This document shows, piece after piece, positions 22,819-33,420 of a stretch of DNA of 64,000 nucleotides. A program made the position numbers and the translations under genes. The stretch comes from Hysterangium stoloniferum. Lineage: Eukaryota > Basidiomycota > Agaricomycetes > Hysterangiales > Hysterangiaceae. The first letter of the stretch is position 1. Each line of letters opens with the position of its first letter. Under the pieces are notes generated by a model that worked only from the letters and a program-made list of their open reading frames with translations, had not been told where the DNA came from and did not search any database. The DNA is taken from contig WHVD01000108.1 of NCBI GenBank assembly GCA_015178975.1, positions 186,001 through 250,000 of the forward strand, given 5' to 3'.

Positions 22819-23147
22819 GGCCCTGGATTTCCAGGTGGCTGGTGAAGCTGTGGTGGTGCCCACTGCAAAATAGGTTGTGGTGGTAGTTGTACAGCTGGAT
22901 TTCCAGGTGGATGGTGATGCTGTGGTGGGGCTAACTGCAAAATGGGTACCTGTGCCTGGAGGTGTGGTATAGCATTAACAGGTGGATGACCATGCTGGAC
23001 TGGTGCAGATTGGACAATTTGAGCAGCTGGATTTCCTCGTATATGACCCTGCCTAAGAGGTTGTAATGGTGGCAAATCTTCATACTGCCTACGCAAGAGA
23101 GCCATTGCATCAGACCCAACTATGTATAGCAGACCCACCTACAGTAG

Positions 23148-23240
23148 AGCCACCTGTAGCAGAGCCACTTGCAGCAGAGCCACTTGCAGCAGAGTCACTT
23201 GCAGCAGAGTCACTTGCAGCAGCACCACTTGCAGTAGAGC
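23148..23240. repeat. 15-bp tandem repeat (AGAGCCACTTGCAGC)
   Basis: Six or so units with small changes. On the minus strand they give the Ala-Ala-Ser-(Asp/Gly)-Ser repeats of the Helitron-like frame. Confidence 0.85.
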
Positions 23241-23460
23241 CACCTGGCTCAGCAACTAAAGATGGATTATCAGATTGACCTCTACCAACAGGAAGATGGA
23301 GATGTCGGAATGGTTGAGCAGGAGGTGGTATATTAGAATTCACAACTAAACACCGATGACGATCAGATGGAGATGTCATTTGCAATTGTGCCCTATGCTG
23401 CCTTCGCTCCTCTTCCTGACCACACTCAGGTGTTCAATCCATAATAATGGAGGAATCCAC

Positions 23461-24540
23461 TCAAGAGCAAAATGCCAATGCAATATCACAAAGGGAGCTA
23501 TATGGCTTATCTAAAACAAAGCAGCAGCAGCAGCAGACACAGAAACCCTGTTATAAAGAGGGAAAGAGGAGTGAGAGAGTAAGTTGAATTGAATTAGGCT
23601 AAAATAAATCAAAGATGTGAAAAATAAAGCATAAATCAAATTTCACAGAATGAGGGAAGGTATCAATACTAACCTTGAGGAACTTCTTATCTTCCAGGGG
23701 GAATAGAAACAGCAAAAAAGGAAAAAGCCACACAATAGGAGTTAATTCCACTATATGAATAATCATTATACAAAGAAAGGTGAAATTAAACACAGGGATA
23801 GGACTTACCTTCAATACTCCCCTCTACTCACAGGAAGCACTCACAAAAGTAGTGGAAAGTGTGAGGAAAAAAGAAATTAGACAAATAGGTCTAAAATGAC
23901 CCAAAAACATGAAAAACAAAGCATAAATAACTTTTAATAACATGAGAGAGAGAATCAATACTAACCCAGAGGTGGTTTATATCTCCCAGGGAGAGTGGAA
24001 ATAACATTAAACCCAAAATGCCACACTATGGAGGTCAATGGCAACTGTATGAATTATCCATAAGGATAAAAAAAGGTGAAAGCAATTCCAGACACACAAT
24101 TCACCTTCAATACTGCACCTATACTCACAGGGAGCACTCACAAAAAGAGTGGAGAGTGTGAGAGAAAAATAAGTTGGACAATTGGCTCTAAAATAGTCCA
24201 AAAATGGAGAAAATAAAGCATAAATAATTTAAAACAGCATAAGGAAGCCCAAAACCCACCTGGAAATTATAGGAAAACCTTCAAACAGTGTATGGGAAAA
24301 TTATGAATAAGAGGAAGTGCCAGGAAAAGACAATTTGACTGCAATTAAATTATTTAATCAATCAAAAAAGCAAGAATGGATTAATAATTACTACAGACTC
24401 ACCACACCTTTGATATAGCCCCAAGAGCCCAGAAATACTTCAGAGAAGAGTCACCTGTAATATGGAGAGTAGAGGGCCAGAAGGGAGGCAGATTCTGTCT
24501 GCAGGATAACATGATAATAAATCATTATTAATTAAAAAGC
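23461..24540. repeat. Diverged tandem repeats, ~300-bp period, beside the Helitron copy
   Basis: Units begin near 23.5, 23.8 and 24.1 kb with CACTCACAAAA(G), then GGTCTAAAATGACCCAAAAA or a variant and AAAGCATAAAT. They are related to the array at 4.0-5.2 kb. Confidence 0.65.
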
Positions 24541-25900
24541 ATTTCTCGTTCAGGTTCATCATACCTTCAGGCCAGTGTTCAATCGACAAGATCCATGATC
24601 TTAAACCCAGGAGCCTTTAAACCAAGCGAGTCAATCTGTTGCACGAATTCCTTAAACTAATGCTCTTCCATTGAAAACTTCACAATACAGCTGCCACAGG
24701 TCGATCCAATATAAGAGCGCATACAGTGACTTTTCATCATTTCCACGAGCTCTGCATGTTGCACACATTGATCCCATACATGCAGTGAAGACAGTTGGGG
24801 GCTCCACCCGTGGTTAGACCGACATCCCATTTGACAATCATTTCAATCAGAACGCGGACTCGAGAGTTGTATGAAACTACATAATTTCACAAAATGTAAA
24901 AGCAAAGATAGTCACTTGTAATGATCGCTGCGAGGTTCTCTGGTGTTGAATATATTCCGAGGACCACCCATCGCTGAAATCACATCGCATATTTAGCGAG
25001 AACAATCTCAACAGAATATCAGTAGGACGTCTCAATGAAGGCCATCCCACGGGTATTCTCATGTCATTTGTTTGGGAGCCCAGGAAGCCGGGCCAAACAA
25101 TGGACAACACCATGATCATGACACCGACACTTCTTCACATGTCGTGAGCTTTCACCTTGGATAAGAGAAAGGTAGCACATGGTCATTTCAGGTGGAATCA
25201 CTTATCAACTCAGAGCTGAAGACTACCCACGACGACCCGCCCGGGGCAGAAAGCAATCCACAAGAAATCTCGTTCGTGTCGTTTTTCAATGTTTCAGTCG
25301 CTAGCGTCGCACTACAAGCCACGACAATTTAATTCACTCGTTATCCCGACATTTCTTCCACTGCTTCCATTTCAGTTGACTGGAGTTTATTCCACCAATT
25401 GTCATGTTTGAATTATTTCATTTCGAGTAGTAGCGAAACGATTATTTGATTCAATCTAATATTAAAGCACTCTTCGACTAGATACGTTGGACTCTTGAAT
25501 GTTACTTGTCGTCACCTGTTCCTTCCTATGCGTAGTGGCCACACGTTTCACTGATGTGTCGGTAGCATTGAATAATTCGACTTACGTCTCCATTTTCCGG
25601 AGAATAACCTCCCTATGAGGCTTCCAGGCCGTTTTCTCAAAAATAATTCTAGGGAGTTAGTCACCATAATTATGCTAGGCAAGGAGACACCGCCAGGTGT
25701 CAGCTTTACATAACATTGGCAAAGACTCACAGTACTTCACAATCCTTAATATACATTGTCATCGCCACATTGAACAGCACAGCATGGACGAAAAGTGTGA
25801 GGCTGGTGTGAACAGTTCACTAAACAAGACAGATAATAATACGACTGGCTGTACTTACATAATTATGACTGATTATGAATCGCAAGCACAATTTGTTCAT
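24541..25900 (+). repeat. Family F 3' flanking segment, isolated
   Basis: It starts abruptly at CAGGTTCATCATACCTTCAG and matches the segment after the F gene at 39.95-40.7 kb closely, then the 16.74-17.04 kb type segment. No F coding exon is attached here. Confidence 0.75.
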
Positions 25901-25929
25901 ACAAACTGTGTTTGACTTCTCAAACGAGA

Positions 25930-26260
25930 GAATTATCGAACTTGATTTCTTCTCATTCAAAGCCTGCAGATAGAATTGAACTTGAAGCTGTAACAAAGTA
26001 TGCTTAGTCGACACGTAAGAGTGGTTTAACTATATTTGTTACCTGTAACAAAGTATGCTACAACATATTTTAGTGAGTTGACTGTAACTGAAACTATAGG
26101 AATAATATCGTACCTCAGTCGACACGTAAGAGTGGTTCGACTGAGATATGAGGCTGCTACTGTTCTAGCTAAATCGGTTTCAGATATGGGAAGGAAAAGA
26201 ACTACAATAGTGGGATACGTGTCTAAGGCACGTAATGGCTTGGTATGGTCGTGTTACTGA
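25930..26260 (+). repeat. Short repeat with GTCGACACGTAAGAGTGG motif
   Basis: The motif occurs at about 26007 and 26117. The second copy is bounded by CTCAGTCGA and TCGACTGAG, a 9-bp inverted repeat. A related version lies in the insertion at 14.5 kb. A 74-codon frame across it is not convincing. Confidence 0.5.
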
Positions 26261-26404
26261 CGAATCCGGTAAGCCTTGCGGAGGTTCTACGCAAACTGCA
26301 AAATCATGGCACTAAACGGAAAAAAGTCAGACCCATGGGAGTTGATCCTCGAAACAAAATATTGACATACCCGCAGTTGCACTCATGAATGAAGTGCGTC
26401 CTGG

Positions 26405-26832
26405 CTGATCCAGATATGGTCGTCACGACCTGGTCGGTGGTGACAGAAGGCGGGGCCCCCATTATAAATGAGGGAGACTCTCAGGGAATTCTAAACGATA
26501 TCAAACTCAAGAGAGATCCAAGAGAATTTTAATTAAATAGTAACATCATTTACCACAAATCATACTCACATTGTCTCTCTGCCGGACTTCTTATTTTCTC
26601 TCTTTACCTTGATCAAGATCACGATATTCCCTTTTGTCTCTCCTATGCCTTTGTTCCCACCATTCCTTTTTTTAAATAGATACATACGAAGTACAATATC
26701 TTGTCTCGCAGTAGTAGCTAATCTTCCCTTACACCCAGCATCTACTACCTGCTATTTATCCTACATTCTACCATATTCAACTGAGTGAGGTGGATATCGA
26801 CAACCTTTCACTAGCACAAAATCTGTGACAGT
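26405..26832 (+). mobile_element. Possible solo LTR of another family
   Basis: It has a GC-rich start with GTCACGACCTGG, then GGCGGGGCCCCCATTATAAATG, which looks like an LTR promoter, and ends ATCTGTGACA. I cannot find a target duplication or settle the exact ends. Confidence 0.4.
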
Positions 26833-26844
26833 TCAAGCCATTTC

Positions 26845-27282
26845 TCAATCACCGTCTTTATTAATGTCCCCAATTCTTCCAGGTCTTCGTTCGTCCCATC
26901 TTTTGCGAGTCGAAATGTTAAGATTTCTCGGTGCTTCTGGTTGCCTATATGAATTTAATAACTGCTCAGCTGTACTAGGATGACTGATCCACATACAATC
27001 ACTACATGGCTTAATATTCCGTTTCACAGAACCCCCATTGACTGACGGAAAGGGTTTCTTGATAATATCCACCTCCAAATTCCTCAATTTGGGGAGTGCA
27101 TGCCGTTCAAGTTCCGGGTATAGTCTGTGCCCCCCTAGCTCGATTTTATTAGTAGCTTTCGGATAATATTGACCATGCCTATGCGCACACCAGTGACGAA
27201 GAAAGGTAATTTCCTTTGCTGAACACTGCTTCTCCCACTCTTTTACTCTCTCAAGAGATGTCTCTACTTTCAAACATATCAA
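26845..27282 (-). pseudogene. Second, degenerate T5orf172-like domain
   Basis: This minus-strand frame reads ICLKVETSLERVKEWEKQC..., FLRHWCAHRHGQYYPKATNKIELGG and ends with an Asp-rich tail. It aligns along its length with the domain at 27297-27666 (ICLKIGRT..., GQYFMKATNTIEVGE), so it is a tandem duplicate. The Gly-Arg of the KIGRT motif is missing. No in-frame link to the upstream domain is visible: stops intervene, and no clear intron restores the frame. It may be a dead duplicate or an exon joined by an intron I cannot define. Confidence 0.6.
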
Positions 27283-27296
27283 GTTAACTCAACTGT

Positions 27297-28038
27297 TCAA
27301 AAAAGTCCGGGATTTTTAATCGACGTACAGTCAATATATTCCATTGTTTCTCTCCTCTCAGCACCCCAATTGACTGCTGAAAACTTTATCTTTTCCTTGA
27401 GATAAGGAGCATTGACGGCCAAATCCTCCAATTCGAGGTAAACCAGTCGCTCAATTTTGTGGGATAGTCGGCTTTCCCCTACCTCGATTGTATTAGTAGC
27501 CTTCATAAAATATTGACCATTCTTATACTTACGCCAGCAACCGAGAATTATAAACTTTTTGGATTCGCATTTTCTTTGCCACTGTTTAAGTCGCTTAGGG
27601 ACACCCTGCGTCGTCCTGCCTATTTTGAGACATATTTCAAATGATGCCCCATTCAATATCTGAAACCTGGGTGTTGCATTGAACGAGCGAAAACGGTATT
27701 TATATGAACAGAGGAAGATTCACAAATATATATCTCCTGCTTCGTCATTATTACTGATTGGTTTCGCTATTGCCTTTTTCAGTTCTGATTGGGTACCTGG
27801 GTCCAAATAAGGGTTTATCCACTCTTGAAAAGGGAATGTCGCGAGGTTATTGTAAATATATTTTTAAGGACATACCCGCAAATGTAACCTCATGGAAAGA
27901 AAATATAGGCTTGTGGTCTTTGCAAGACACTGGCTCATGTGACTTCGCTTTTATTTTTTGCTTACATCGTTGTTTTGCCTTTGTAGTGCCAGAGCATTGG
28001 ACTACTGAAAGATGAGCTTCTTCGTCGGTCAATGACAT
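27297..28038 (-). CDS. T5orf172 (GIY-YIG-type) domain protein, three exons
   Basis: Exon 1 (27876-28038) starts MSLTDEEAH and has CSGTTKAKQRCK with a later C-x2-H, a small Cys/His motif often found at the start of fungal DUF1766/T5orf172 proteins. Intron 1 (27824-27875, 52 nt) is GTATGT...CAAG; intron 2 (27667-27723, 57 nt) is GTGAAT...CCAG. The three exons total 633 nt, giving 210 residues in one frame. Exon 3 has YLFQILNG, then CLKIGRTTQGVPKRLKQW and FIILGCW, the core of the T5orf172 domain, a relative of GIY-YIG nucleases. The biochemical role of the fungal proteins is not established. The gene looks intact. A degenerate duplicate of the domain follows directly. Both introns are of the size used by family F. 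Confidence 0.8.
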
Positions 28039-28189
28039 AGGTGCACAAGCCGTAGAGCTGTAGTGAAACTGGCGAGGAAGACTAAGGCACGATAGGAGAA
28101 TAATATAGGTGCTAGATAGGGGTCTCCATAGTAGATAAGGGGGGCTTTACACTCGATAGGGGTTTTTTTCTGGATGAAGGTTCTAGCCT

Positions 28190-28570
28190 ATGCCTCGAAG
28201 CTAATAAGGCGCTTCTCGTCGTTAATTTCACAATCTCCAGAACCCGAGATTGCGTGTGCGGCAGTGCGGGAGAATAGGCCAATTCCTGCTCTCCACGAGG
28301 ATTGTCTATATGCATGGGGAGGATATATTCGTGACTAACTTGATGTACGAAGTACAATCGCTCCTCTGTCTTCTTGCGACACCGTGTGTAGGGGACTCAC
28401 CAAGTTCCATCACAGACTACTTATCCCTCTTGAAAAGGTACGGACGGGAACTAGACTATTGCGTTCGACCAACGTATTACCTCAGTATTTAAGGGATGTT
28501 AGAACAGTAACCCAAAGTATGATATCGGCAGGATGATTTGGTCAGTCCTTAAAGTGTTCAAAAGACGGCT
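28190..28570 (+). pseudogene. 3' end of a diverged family F paralog
   Basis: It matches the end of the paralog at 31.28-31.88 kb: an arginine- and serine-rich stretch, PEPEIACAAV, IPALHE, then VQSLLCLLATPCVGDSPSS, and the trailing sequence CAGTCCTTAAA...GATTGCTACCCCTATGACTT. Only the last exon and flank are present. Confidence 0.65.
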
Positions 28571-28918
28571 TAAGATTGCTACCCCTATGACTTGAACGAG
28601 CAAGGTTCAGATGGGTGGAGGCAGAGCGCTGTGCCCATCTGTGAGACTGTTGTGACTGGGGATAGGAATAGTAATAATGAGAGAGATATGAAATAGTGCT
28701 AATGTGAGTAATATGGGTCGTGATAATATGGAAAATATGGATGGTGATAAATATGAAAGAAGAGCAAAACATAAAATAATTGAAGTAGCTCAAAAAATGA
28801 TGTCTGTGGAAATGAAATAGGTGGACAAGCTTTAACAAAAAAACTTCCAAATTTATAAACAACAGAGGTGGACTTCCACCTAAGATGCTGCCGTAATTAC
28901 TTTTTTCATGTGGCTCAA

Positions 28919-29240
28919 TCATAACGACCAGAGTCTAACCGCATGCTGTGATGGTTCGAAAATTGCTACGCTATAAGAACGTCTAGGCGAAAGAGCGAGT
29001 TTCAGGTTTGCCAAACATACGCGTTTCTCTGGGTCAACGTCAGATTTTGGCACTGGCACGAGCCATTTTGAGACAAAGCAAGCTTTTAATTCTGGATGAA
29101 GGTACTTAGATGGATCAGACAGAAAAGCAGCAATTAATCCAGGTACACAGCGACTAGCGCTATCGATTATGCTACAGATGCGATCAATGATCAATCCTTG
29201 AGCACCTTCGACGCGGCTGAAAGGTCATAGTATTGCTCAT
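28919..29240 (-). CDS. Possible exon of unknown gene
   Basis: The minus-strand frame after a CCTTTCAG acceptor-like site gives about 99 residues of balanced composition (GLIIDRICSIIDSASRC, SDPSKYLHPELK, FVSKWLVPVPKSD). It has no domain I know and no clear partner exon. The confidence rests only on its composition and the acceptor. Confidence 0.3.
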
Positions 29241-29299
29241 TCATTTCTTGTCAATAGGCATACATCCGTAACAAGTTCACGTTGACACGGGTACTCTTG

Positions 29300-29480
29300 T
29301 AGCCTCGCATTGGGCCGGATCGGGACGAAGGTAAGTATGTATGACACTAAGATGTCCATTTTGTCGGGGAAGTGTCATACACGATATAGAGGGGGAATTC
29401 GGACGGGGCACAACTCGGCCGCACCACTCGCGACGTCGGCAGAAGGACAGAAAGAACAGAATCTCTCACTGATGTGTATG
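29300..29480 (+). pseudogene. Fragment of a diverged family F paralog (exon 2 part)
   Basis: It encodes GRIGTKVSMYDTKMSILSGKC, which matches MERIGTKLLYGTKISILIGKC at 30212 and, more distantly, LERVGMKILHSGKKVLLMAK of the main family. Confidence 0.6.
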
Positions 29481-29706
29481 AACACGAAGTACGGAGTCCC
29501 ATGTCGATAGGCACAGATATCTTCAGATAAAGAGTACAAGCCAGTTTTGTACACACTTCACAGCTTTTAAAGCTCGGCTGATATTGGTTATGCATGAGGG
29601 GACTTGGTAGACCAGTGTTATTTCAAAATTTGGACTGCATTCAAAGCGTTTTCTCCCAAACATAGAAAAAGCCAGATGAACCGTCAACGGTTCCCTTTCC
29701 GTTCTT

Positions 29707-31880
29707 GTGACACGTCTCTTCTCTATCTCTCATGTTCCCCAGTCTGACTACGAGGGAGTACACAGTCGGCCCGACCATGTCGAAGAACCACCTCCATCGA
29801 TCCCACCTGCTTCATTGTATTCTCAAACGATCGAAGTCCTCGAAAGTCAATTTCGGGGGATACTCCAGAGACAATGGGGGTGTAATAGAGATGGTCACGC
29901 CCTCTGTTTTCACACCCCAGGTCATGGCGACCATATATCGATCAGCCAGGACGCACTTCATTCATGGGTTCAGCAGCGGGTACGCTGATATTTTGTTTCG
30001 AGGATCAACTCCCCTGGGGTCAGACCTTTTTTCCCATTTAGTGCCGTCAATTTGCAACGCGCCTAGAGCCGCCGCAAGGCGTGTTGGATTCTTCAGGGAT
30101 TGAGCAAGGGAAGTCCGACAATGAGAGAGACGCCATCACTAGGTGGGTCGAACCCATTGTTCGTAATTTAACGGAAGTCGAAATTGGCCCGGCTACCTGT
30201 GTGGTCTGGCAATGGAGCGGATCGGGACAAAGCTACTGTACGGCACCAAGATATCTATTTTGATTGGAAAGTGCTTCTTCGACACGGTACGTGTGCAGAA
30301 GTCGCTAAGGGTTTTTATAAGGCTCATGTACCCAGGGAAGGGGGAAAAGACGACGACTAGACTGCTTAAGAAACAACTAACTGTGCGACAATTGAGAAGA
30401 ATCGCTAAATAGGGGGTGGATCTCTTGAGGCATGTTCGCTTCTGATGATAGCTATTCATTAAATGCTCAAATAACTTTAATGAAGACCATCTTACCCACG
30501 TAAAATCCGATATCGGGCGAGTTGGCTTCTTATGAACACCTATAGCGCGTTTATATCCCGGCTTCGCCCTTGCGAGGAAGGGAAGATCTGCAGAATCATA
30601 GGACAGATGGCAGATGCTCTACACCGCCCTGGTCGGGGCGCAACTTCCTGGGGACTGCTATGGTGTCGCCTCGATATTCATATCGCACCTTGGCGAATGC
30701 CTCTGTAGCCCGTCGGCTGCCACCCTCACCACTTCACGATATTCTATTATTATTGACCGTTTCTCCTTCTTTATTGTGGAGGTGCATGCTGGAGGGTACC
30801 TGTCACATGATGACGTCAGTGTCATTTAAAAATATATCAAATTCTGGATAATGTCGTAAGTTTTAGCGTTGCCGCTTTTGGAGAATGGCCGAAATGAGAA
30901 ATATGCAGAGACGATCGAAATCAACCTGGACACATGGAAATGATTCGCCCACAAATCTCGATTTTTTCCTGTTGCTTTACACAGGATCCCTGGCTCTTTA
31001 TGGAACTCTATTGGATCTCGCGCTGGACGTGTTACAGACCAAGATCAATTCATTTGCGTGTGCCGACCGTTCTCGCTACATCACTTATAAATTCACTATA
31101 AATGCACTCGATGCATTATTTAAGGTTGTCACACTGCCGGCAGAAAACATTGATCGAAGTAATATCATTGTTTCCATCCGGGTTAAAATGCTGCAGTGAG
31201 TCCACAGTTCCACCATCGCCGATCTGTCGTCTCAAAATTATTCGGCTATCAGAATACTAAGTCAGCACCCGAAATCAGCCACTTCAGTGTTTGATGGCGC
31301 CTCGATGCTAATAAGGGGCTCATCGTCATTAATTTACCAATATCCAGAACCCGAAAATGCTTGCACGGCAGTACAAGAGGACAACCCAATCCCTGCTCTC
31401 CATGAGTTCTTGACCATTTCTGAGACGGTTTTTGTTAAAAGTGTAGAAAATGAATGGCCAGACTGGGGATTGAACCCAGGGCTTCTGCATATATAGCAGG
31501 GGTGTTAACCATTACACCACCTGACCCTGGGAAGCACTGCTAGCATTACTCAATCTAACAGTTTTTTATATGCCTTTGGCGAGGAGCTTGAATGATTTGA
31601 TGGACGAAGTGCATTCACTCCTATGTCTACTTGTAACTCCATTTGTAGGGGTCTCACCAAGTTCTAACACAAACTACTTATCCCTCTTGAGGATGTACGG
31701 ACGGGGGTGAGACTAGATTGTTACAAATAACTAGTGTATTTACTCATTGCGTGAATGATGTTCGATCTATTTTAAGATTCTTCGAGTAGTAAGCAAAGCA
31801 TGGTATCCAAAGGATGGGTTCCTCAGTCCTTAAAATCCCAAAACAATGGTTTAAGATTGCTACCCCTATGACTTGGAACT
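29707..31880 (+). pseudogene. Diverged family F paralog, near full length, broken
   Basis: The frames in order match family F along its length. Exon 1 has LQRQWGCNRDGHALCFHTPGHGD where F has RERWGCNEPGHDLCY. Next come TRWVEPIV...EVEIGPATC, MERIGTKLLYGTKISIL and RLLKKQLTVRQLRRI. The exon 4 counterpart (30885-31199) has LLDLALDVLQTKINSF and LPAENIDRSNIIVSI. The exon 5 counterpart has LIRGSSS, PEPENACTAV and SLLCLLVTPFVGV. A frameshift lies next to the Met-Glu-Arg-Ile, and the 128-bp tRNA-like element sits in the last exon. A possible 44-nt intron follows HSWVQQR. Divergence from the array copies is far greater than among them, so this is an old paralog. The product is unknown. Confidence 0.7.
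31433..31560 (-). mobile_element. 128-bp LTR-like element with internal tRNA-like sequence, copy 2
   Basis: It starts TGTTAAAAGTG and ends TCTAACA, flanked by the perfect duplication GTTTT (31428-31432 and 31561-31565). It differs from copy 1 (7000-7127) at one base, position 3. The minus strand carries the same A and B boxes and cloverleaf. It is inserted in the last exon of the diverged F paralog. Confidence 0.9.
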
Positions 31881-32560
31881 TTGCCTTCTTATACCTGTCC
31901 TTTAACAGCAAGCACATTTACGCAATCGAGCGTTCCGTTCGGGAGTGAAGTTTTCAAATTCACAAAGGATTATATAATGATCTATCACTTCCGGGTAAAT
32001 CAATACTCATAAGGGCTGCATGGAGAACCGTGCTAGTATGCGGACAAATTGGACATACATATGGTTCGGTAGAAGCGTCGAAAAAATCCGAACATCCTAA
32101 TCAGCCGTGTCGGCCTAGTCCTGTGCCAGCCAACTAATCGTGTCTGGGGCATCCAGGCTGACGCCTGACGGCACCGCATGGAATCCCACAGCAAGGGTCC
32201 CACAGCCAGGTCATTCAGCATGATCAAGCCTGTGTAGATGACTGAAGCGGACAGCCTCCAGTTCCCACCCGACAGGGCAGTCACTGACCCGTCGGATTTG
32301 TGTTTTGGTTGACGCGTTGAATTCATGTTATTGAAATTGACTAATATTTTTCTTCATTTATGTAGTTCGTCAAGTCTTATCGCCCGTCGCATATGGTATG
32401 TTGACGGTTCGAGGCCATGCCCAAGTCTCAGCCTTGCCACACCCCACCTCCAACCACAAACTGAGCCCGAGCCGACTTCCCACTACCCTCAATGATATAT
32501 TGCTCATCATTTCTCATTGCCAATGTATACAAGTACTTATATATAAATTCCCGCCTAACA
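31881..32560. other. Unassigned
   Basis: A 97-codon minus-strand frame (32033-32326) has a normal residue mix (MNSTRQPKHKSDGSVTALSG) but no domain and no visible splice partners. The rest shows nothing. Confidence 0.3.
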
Positions 32561-32564
32561 ACCA

Positions 32565-32762
32565 ATGGCCAGTTCTGACCGCTCCCGCAGTCATGCGCGA
32601 CATCGGTCACCATCTCGAAAATTCAACACACCCTCTCGAATGATGGAGCACAGTGAAGTGCTGCAAGCACCCCTCAATGTCCATATCCTCCATTTCAAAG
32701 AAAAGTCCGCCATTCCTCAAAAAAATACCCTCGGGGCAATTTCAGGTTCGATTCGAGTATGA
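32565..32762 (+). CDS. Possible first exon of an unknown gene, interrupted downstream
   Basis: A TATATATAAAT box lies about 30 bp before an ATG in good context (ACCAATGGCC). The frame starts MASSDRSRSHARHRSPSRK, an Arg/Ser-rich start. It runs into the GGTTCGG repeat block at about 32745. Coding-like sequence resumes after it (SPSGSNSLVVWMARGHAEPFEF) and ends at a GTAAGC donor-like site at 33162. The reading is tentative. Confidence 0.3.
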   Translation: MASSDRSRSHARHRSPSRKFNTPSRMMEHSEVLQAPLNVHILHFKEKSAIPQKNTLGAISGSIRV

Positions 32763-33060
32763 AGCGGTTAATTTTTGAGTCGAGTTCGGTTCGATATTCT
32801 TCCAGATAGGCATGGCGTGCTTTCGGGTAGACGCGACTGTCGGTTTCGGTTTCAATATGCAATGTTTTTCGGCGACGCGTGCGGGCTCGAGTTCAGGTTC
32901 AGTACAGCGCACGCTTTTCAACGAGGCGTGGCGGCGGTTCGGTTCGGTTCGGTGTGCGACGCTTTTCAACGAGTCGTCCACAAGTTCGGGTTCGGTTCGA
33001 GTTCAGTGCACGCTGTTCAACAAGGCGTGACTAACGGTTCGGTTCAGGTTCGGTTCACAT
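32745..33060 (+). repeat. GGTTCGG-rich block with three tandem ~50-60-bp units
   Basis: Units near 32907, 32960 and 33007 share GCACGCTTTTCAACGAGGCG or a variant, itself bounded by CACGC...GCGTG, and are separated by GGTTCGGTTCGG strings. Such strings are typical of subterminal regions of hAT-like elements, but I cannot find terminal inverted repeats or a target duplication. Confidence 0.65.
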
Positions 33061-33168
33061 ATACCATATCTCCCAGTGGATCCAATTCGCTTGTGGTGTG
33101 GATGGCCAGAGGGCATGCAGAGCCGTTTGAGTTCACACTGGTAGTACAATCTGGCACAGGTAAGCGGC

Positions 33169-33420
33169 TTATTTTCTGAAATGAACTAACCTCTCGTACT
33201 CTTCTAACCACGGTCCACCTATCTCTAAGCTTCTGGAGTGGTCAGCGGTATATTCAAAAGATAATGTGAGTTTATATTCTTGAACAACAGGATGAAATGA
33301 CAAGCTCTGGGCCAGTTTTTCAGGAACTCCGGCATGAAGGCAGTCCATACTAGCCACGCTTCTGCCATGTAGTACGTGCGATCCTCAGGTATATTCAATC
33401 AGCTAACGTCCAATGTGGAA
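33169..33420 (-). CDS. Possible exon of unknown gene (minus strand)
   Basis: The minus-strand frame (about 62 residues, VPEKLAQSLSFHPVVQEY, LEIGGPWLEEYERL) has coding-like composition, while the plus strand here has splice-like sites for another model. The two readings compete and neither is proven. Confidence 0.25.

Larger units (their letters stand above)
21694..23460 (-). pseudogene. Helitron-like protein, N-terminal region with proline-rich repeats
   Basis: The minus-strand frame has a long Pro/Gln/His-rich repetitive part (units like PILQWAPPQLHHPPGNP and a run of ten prolines). It then continues as a conserved stretch: CSHCGALHWMDE, FGKCCKQGKI, FRKSIHAYNNAFAFISLG and GPYVFKIHGGLYHEHGSLIP. 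That order is the region just before and into the Helitron_like_N domain of fungal Helitron Rep/helicase proteins, which move DNA by rolling-circle replication. The Rep tyrosines and the helicase are absent because Tc1 sequence replaces them at 21690. A further frame at 23110-23385 (MQMTSPSDRH..., Ser/Ala repeats) is the upstream exon or frame. It is truncated and not functional. Confidence 0.7.

Noticed and set aside
28590..28650. tRNA-like sequence near the 3' flank of the diverged F fragment
   Set aside because: There is an 8-bp inverted repeat (CAGATGGG/CCCATCTG) but no convincing A box or T-arm.
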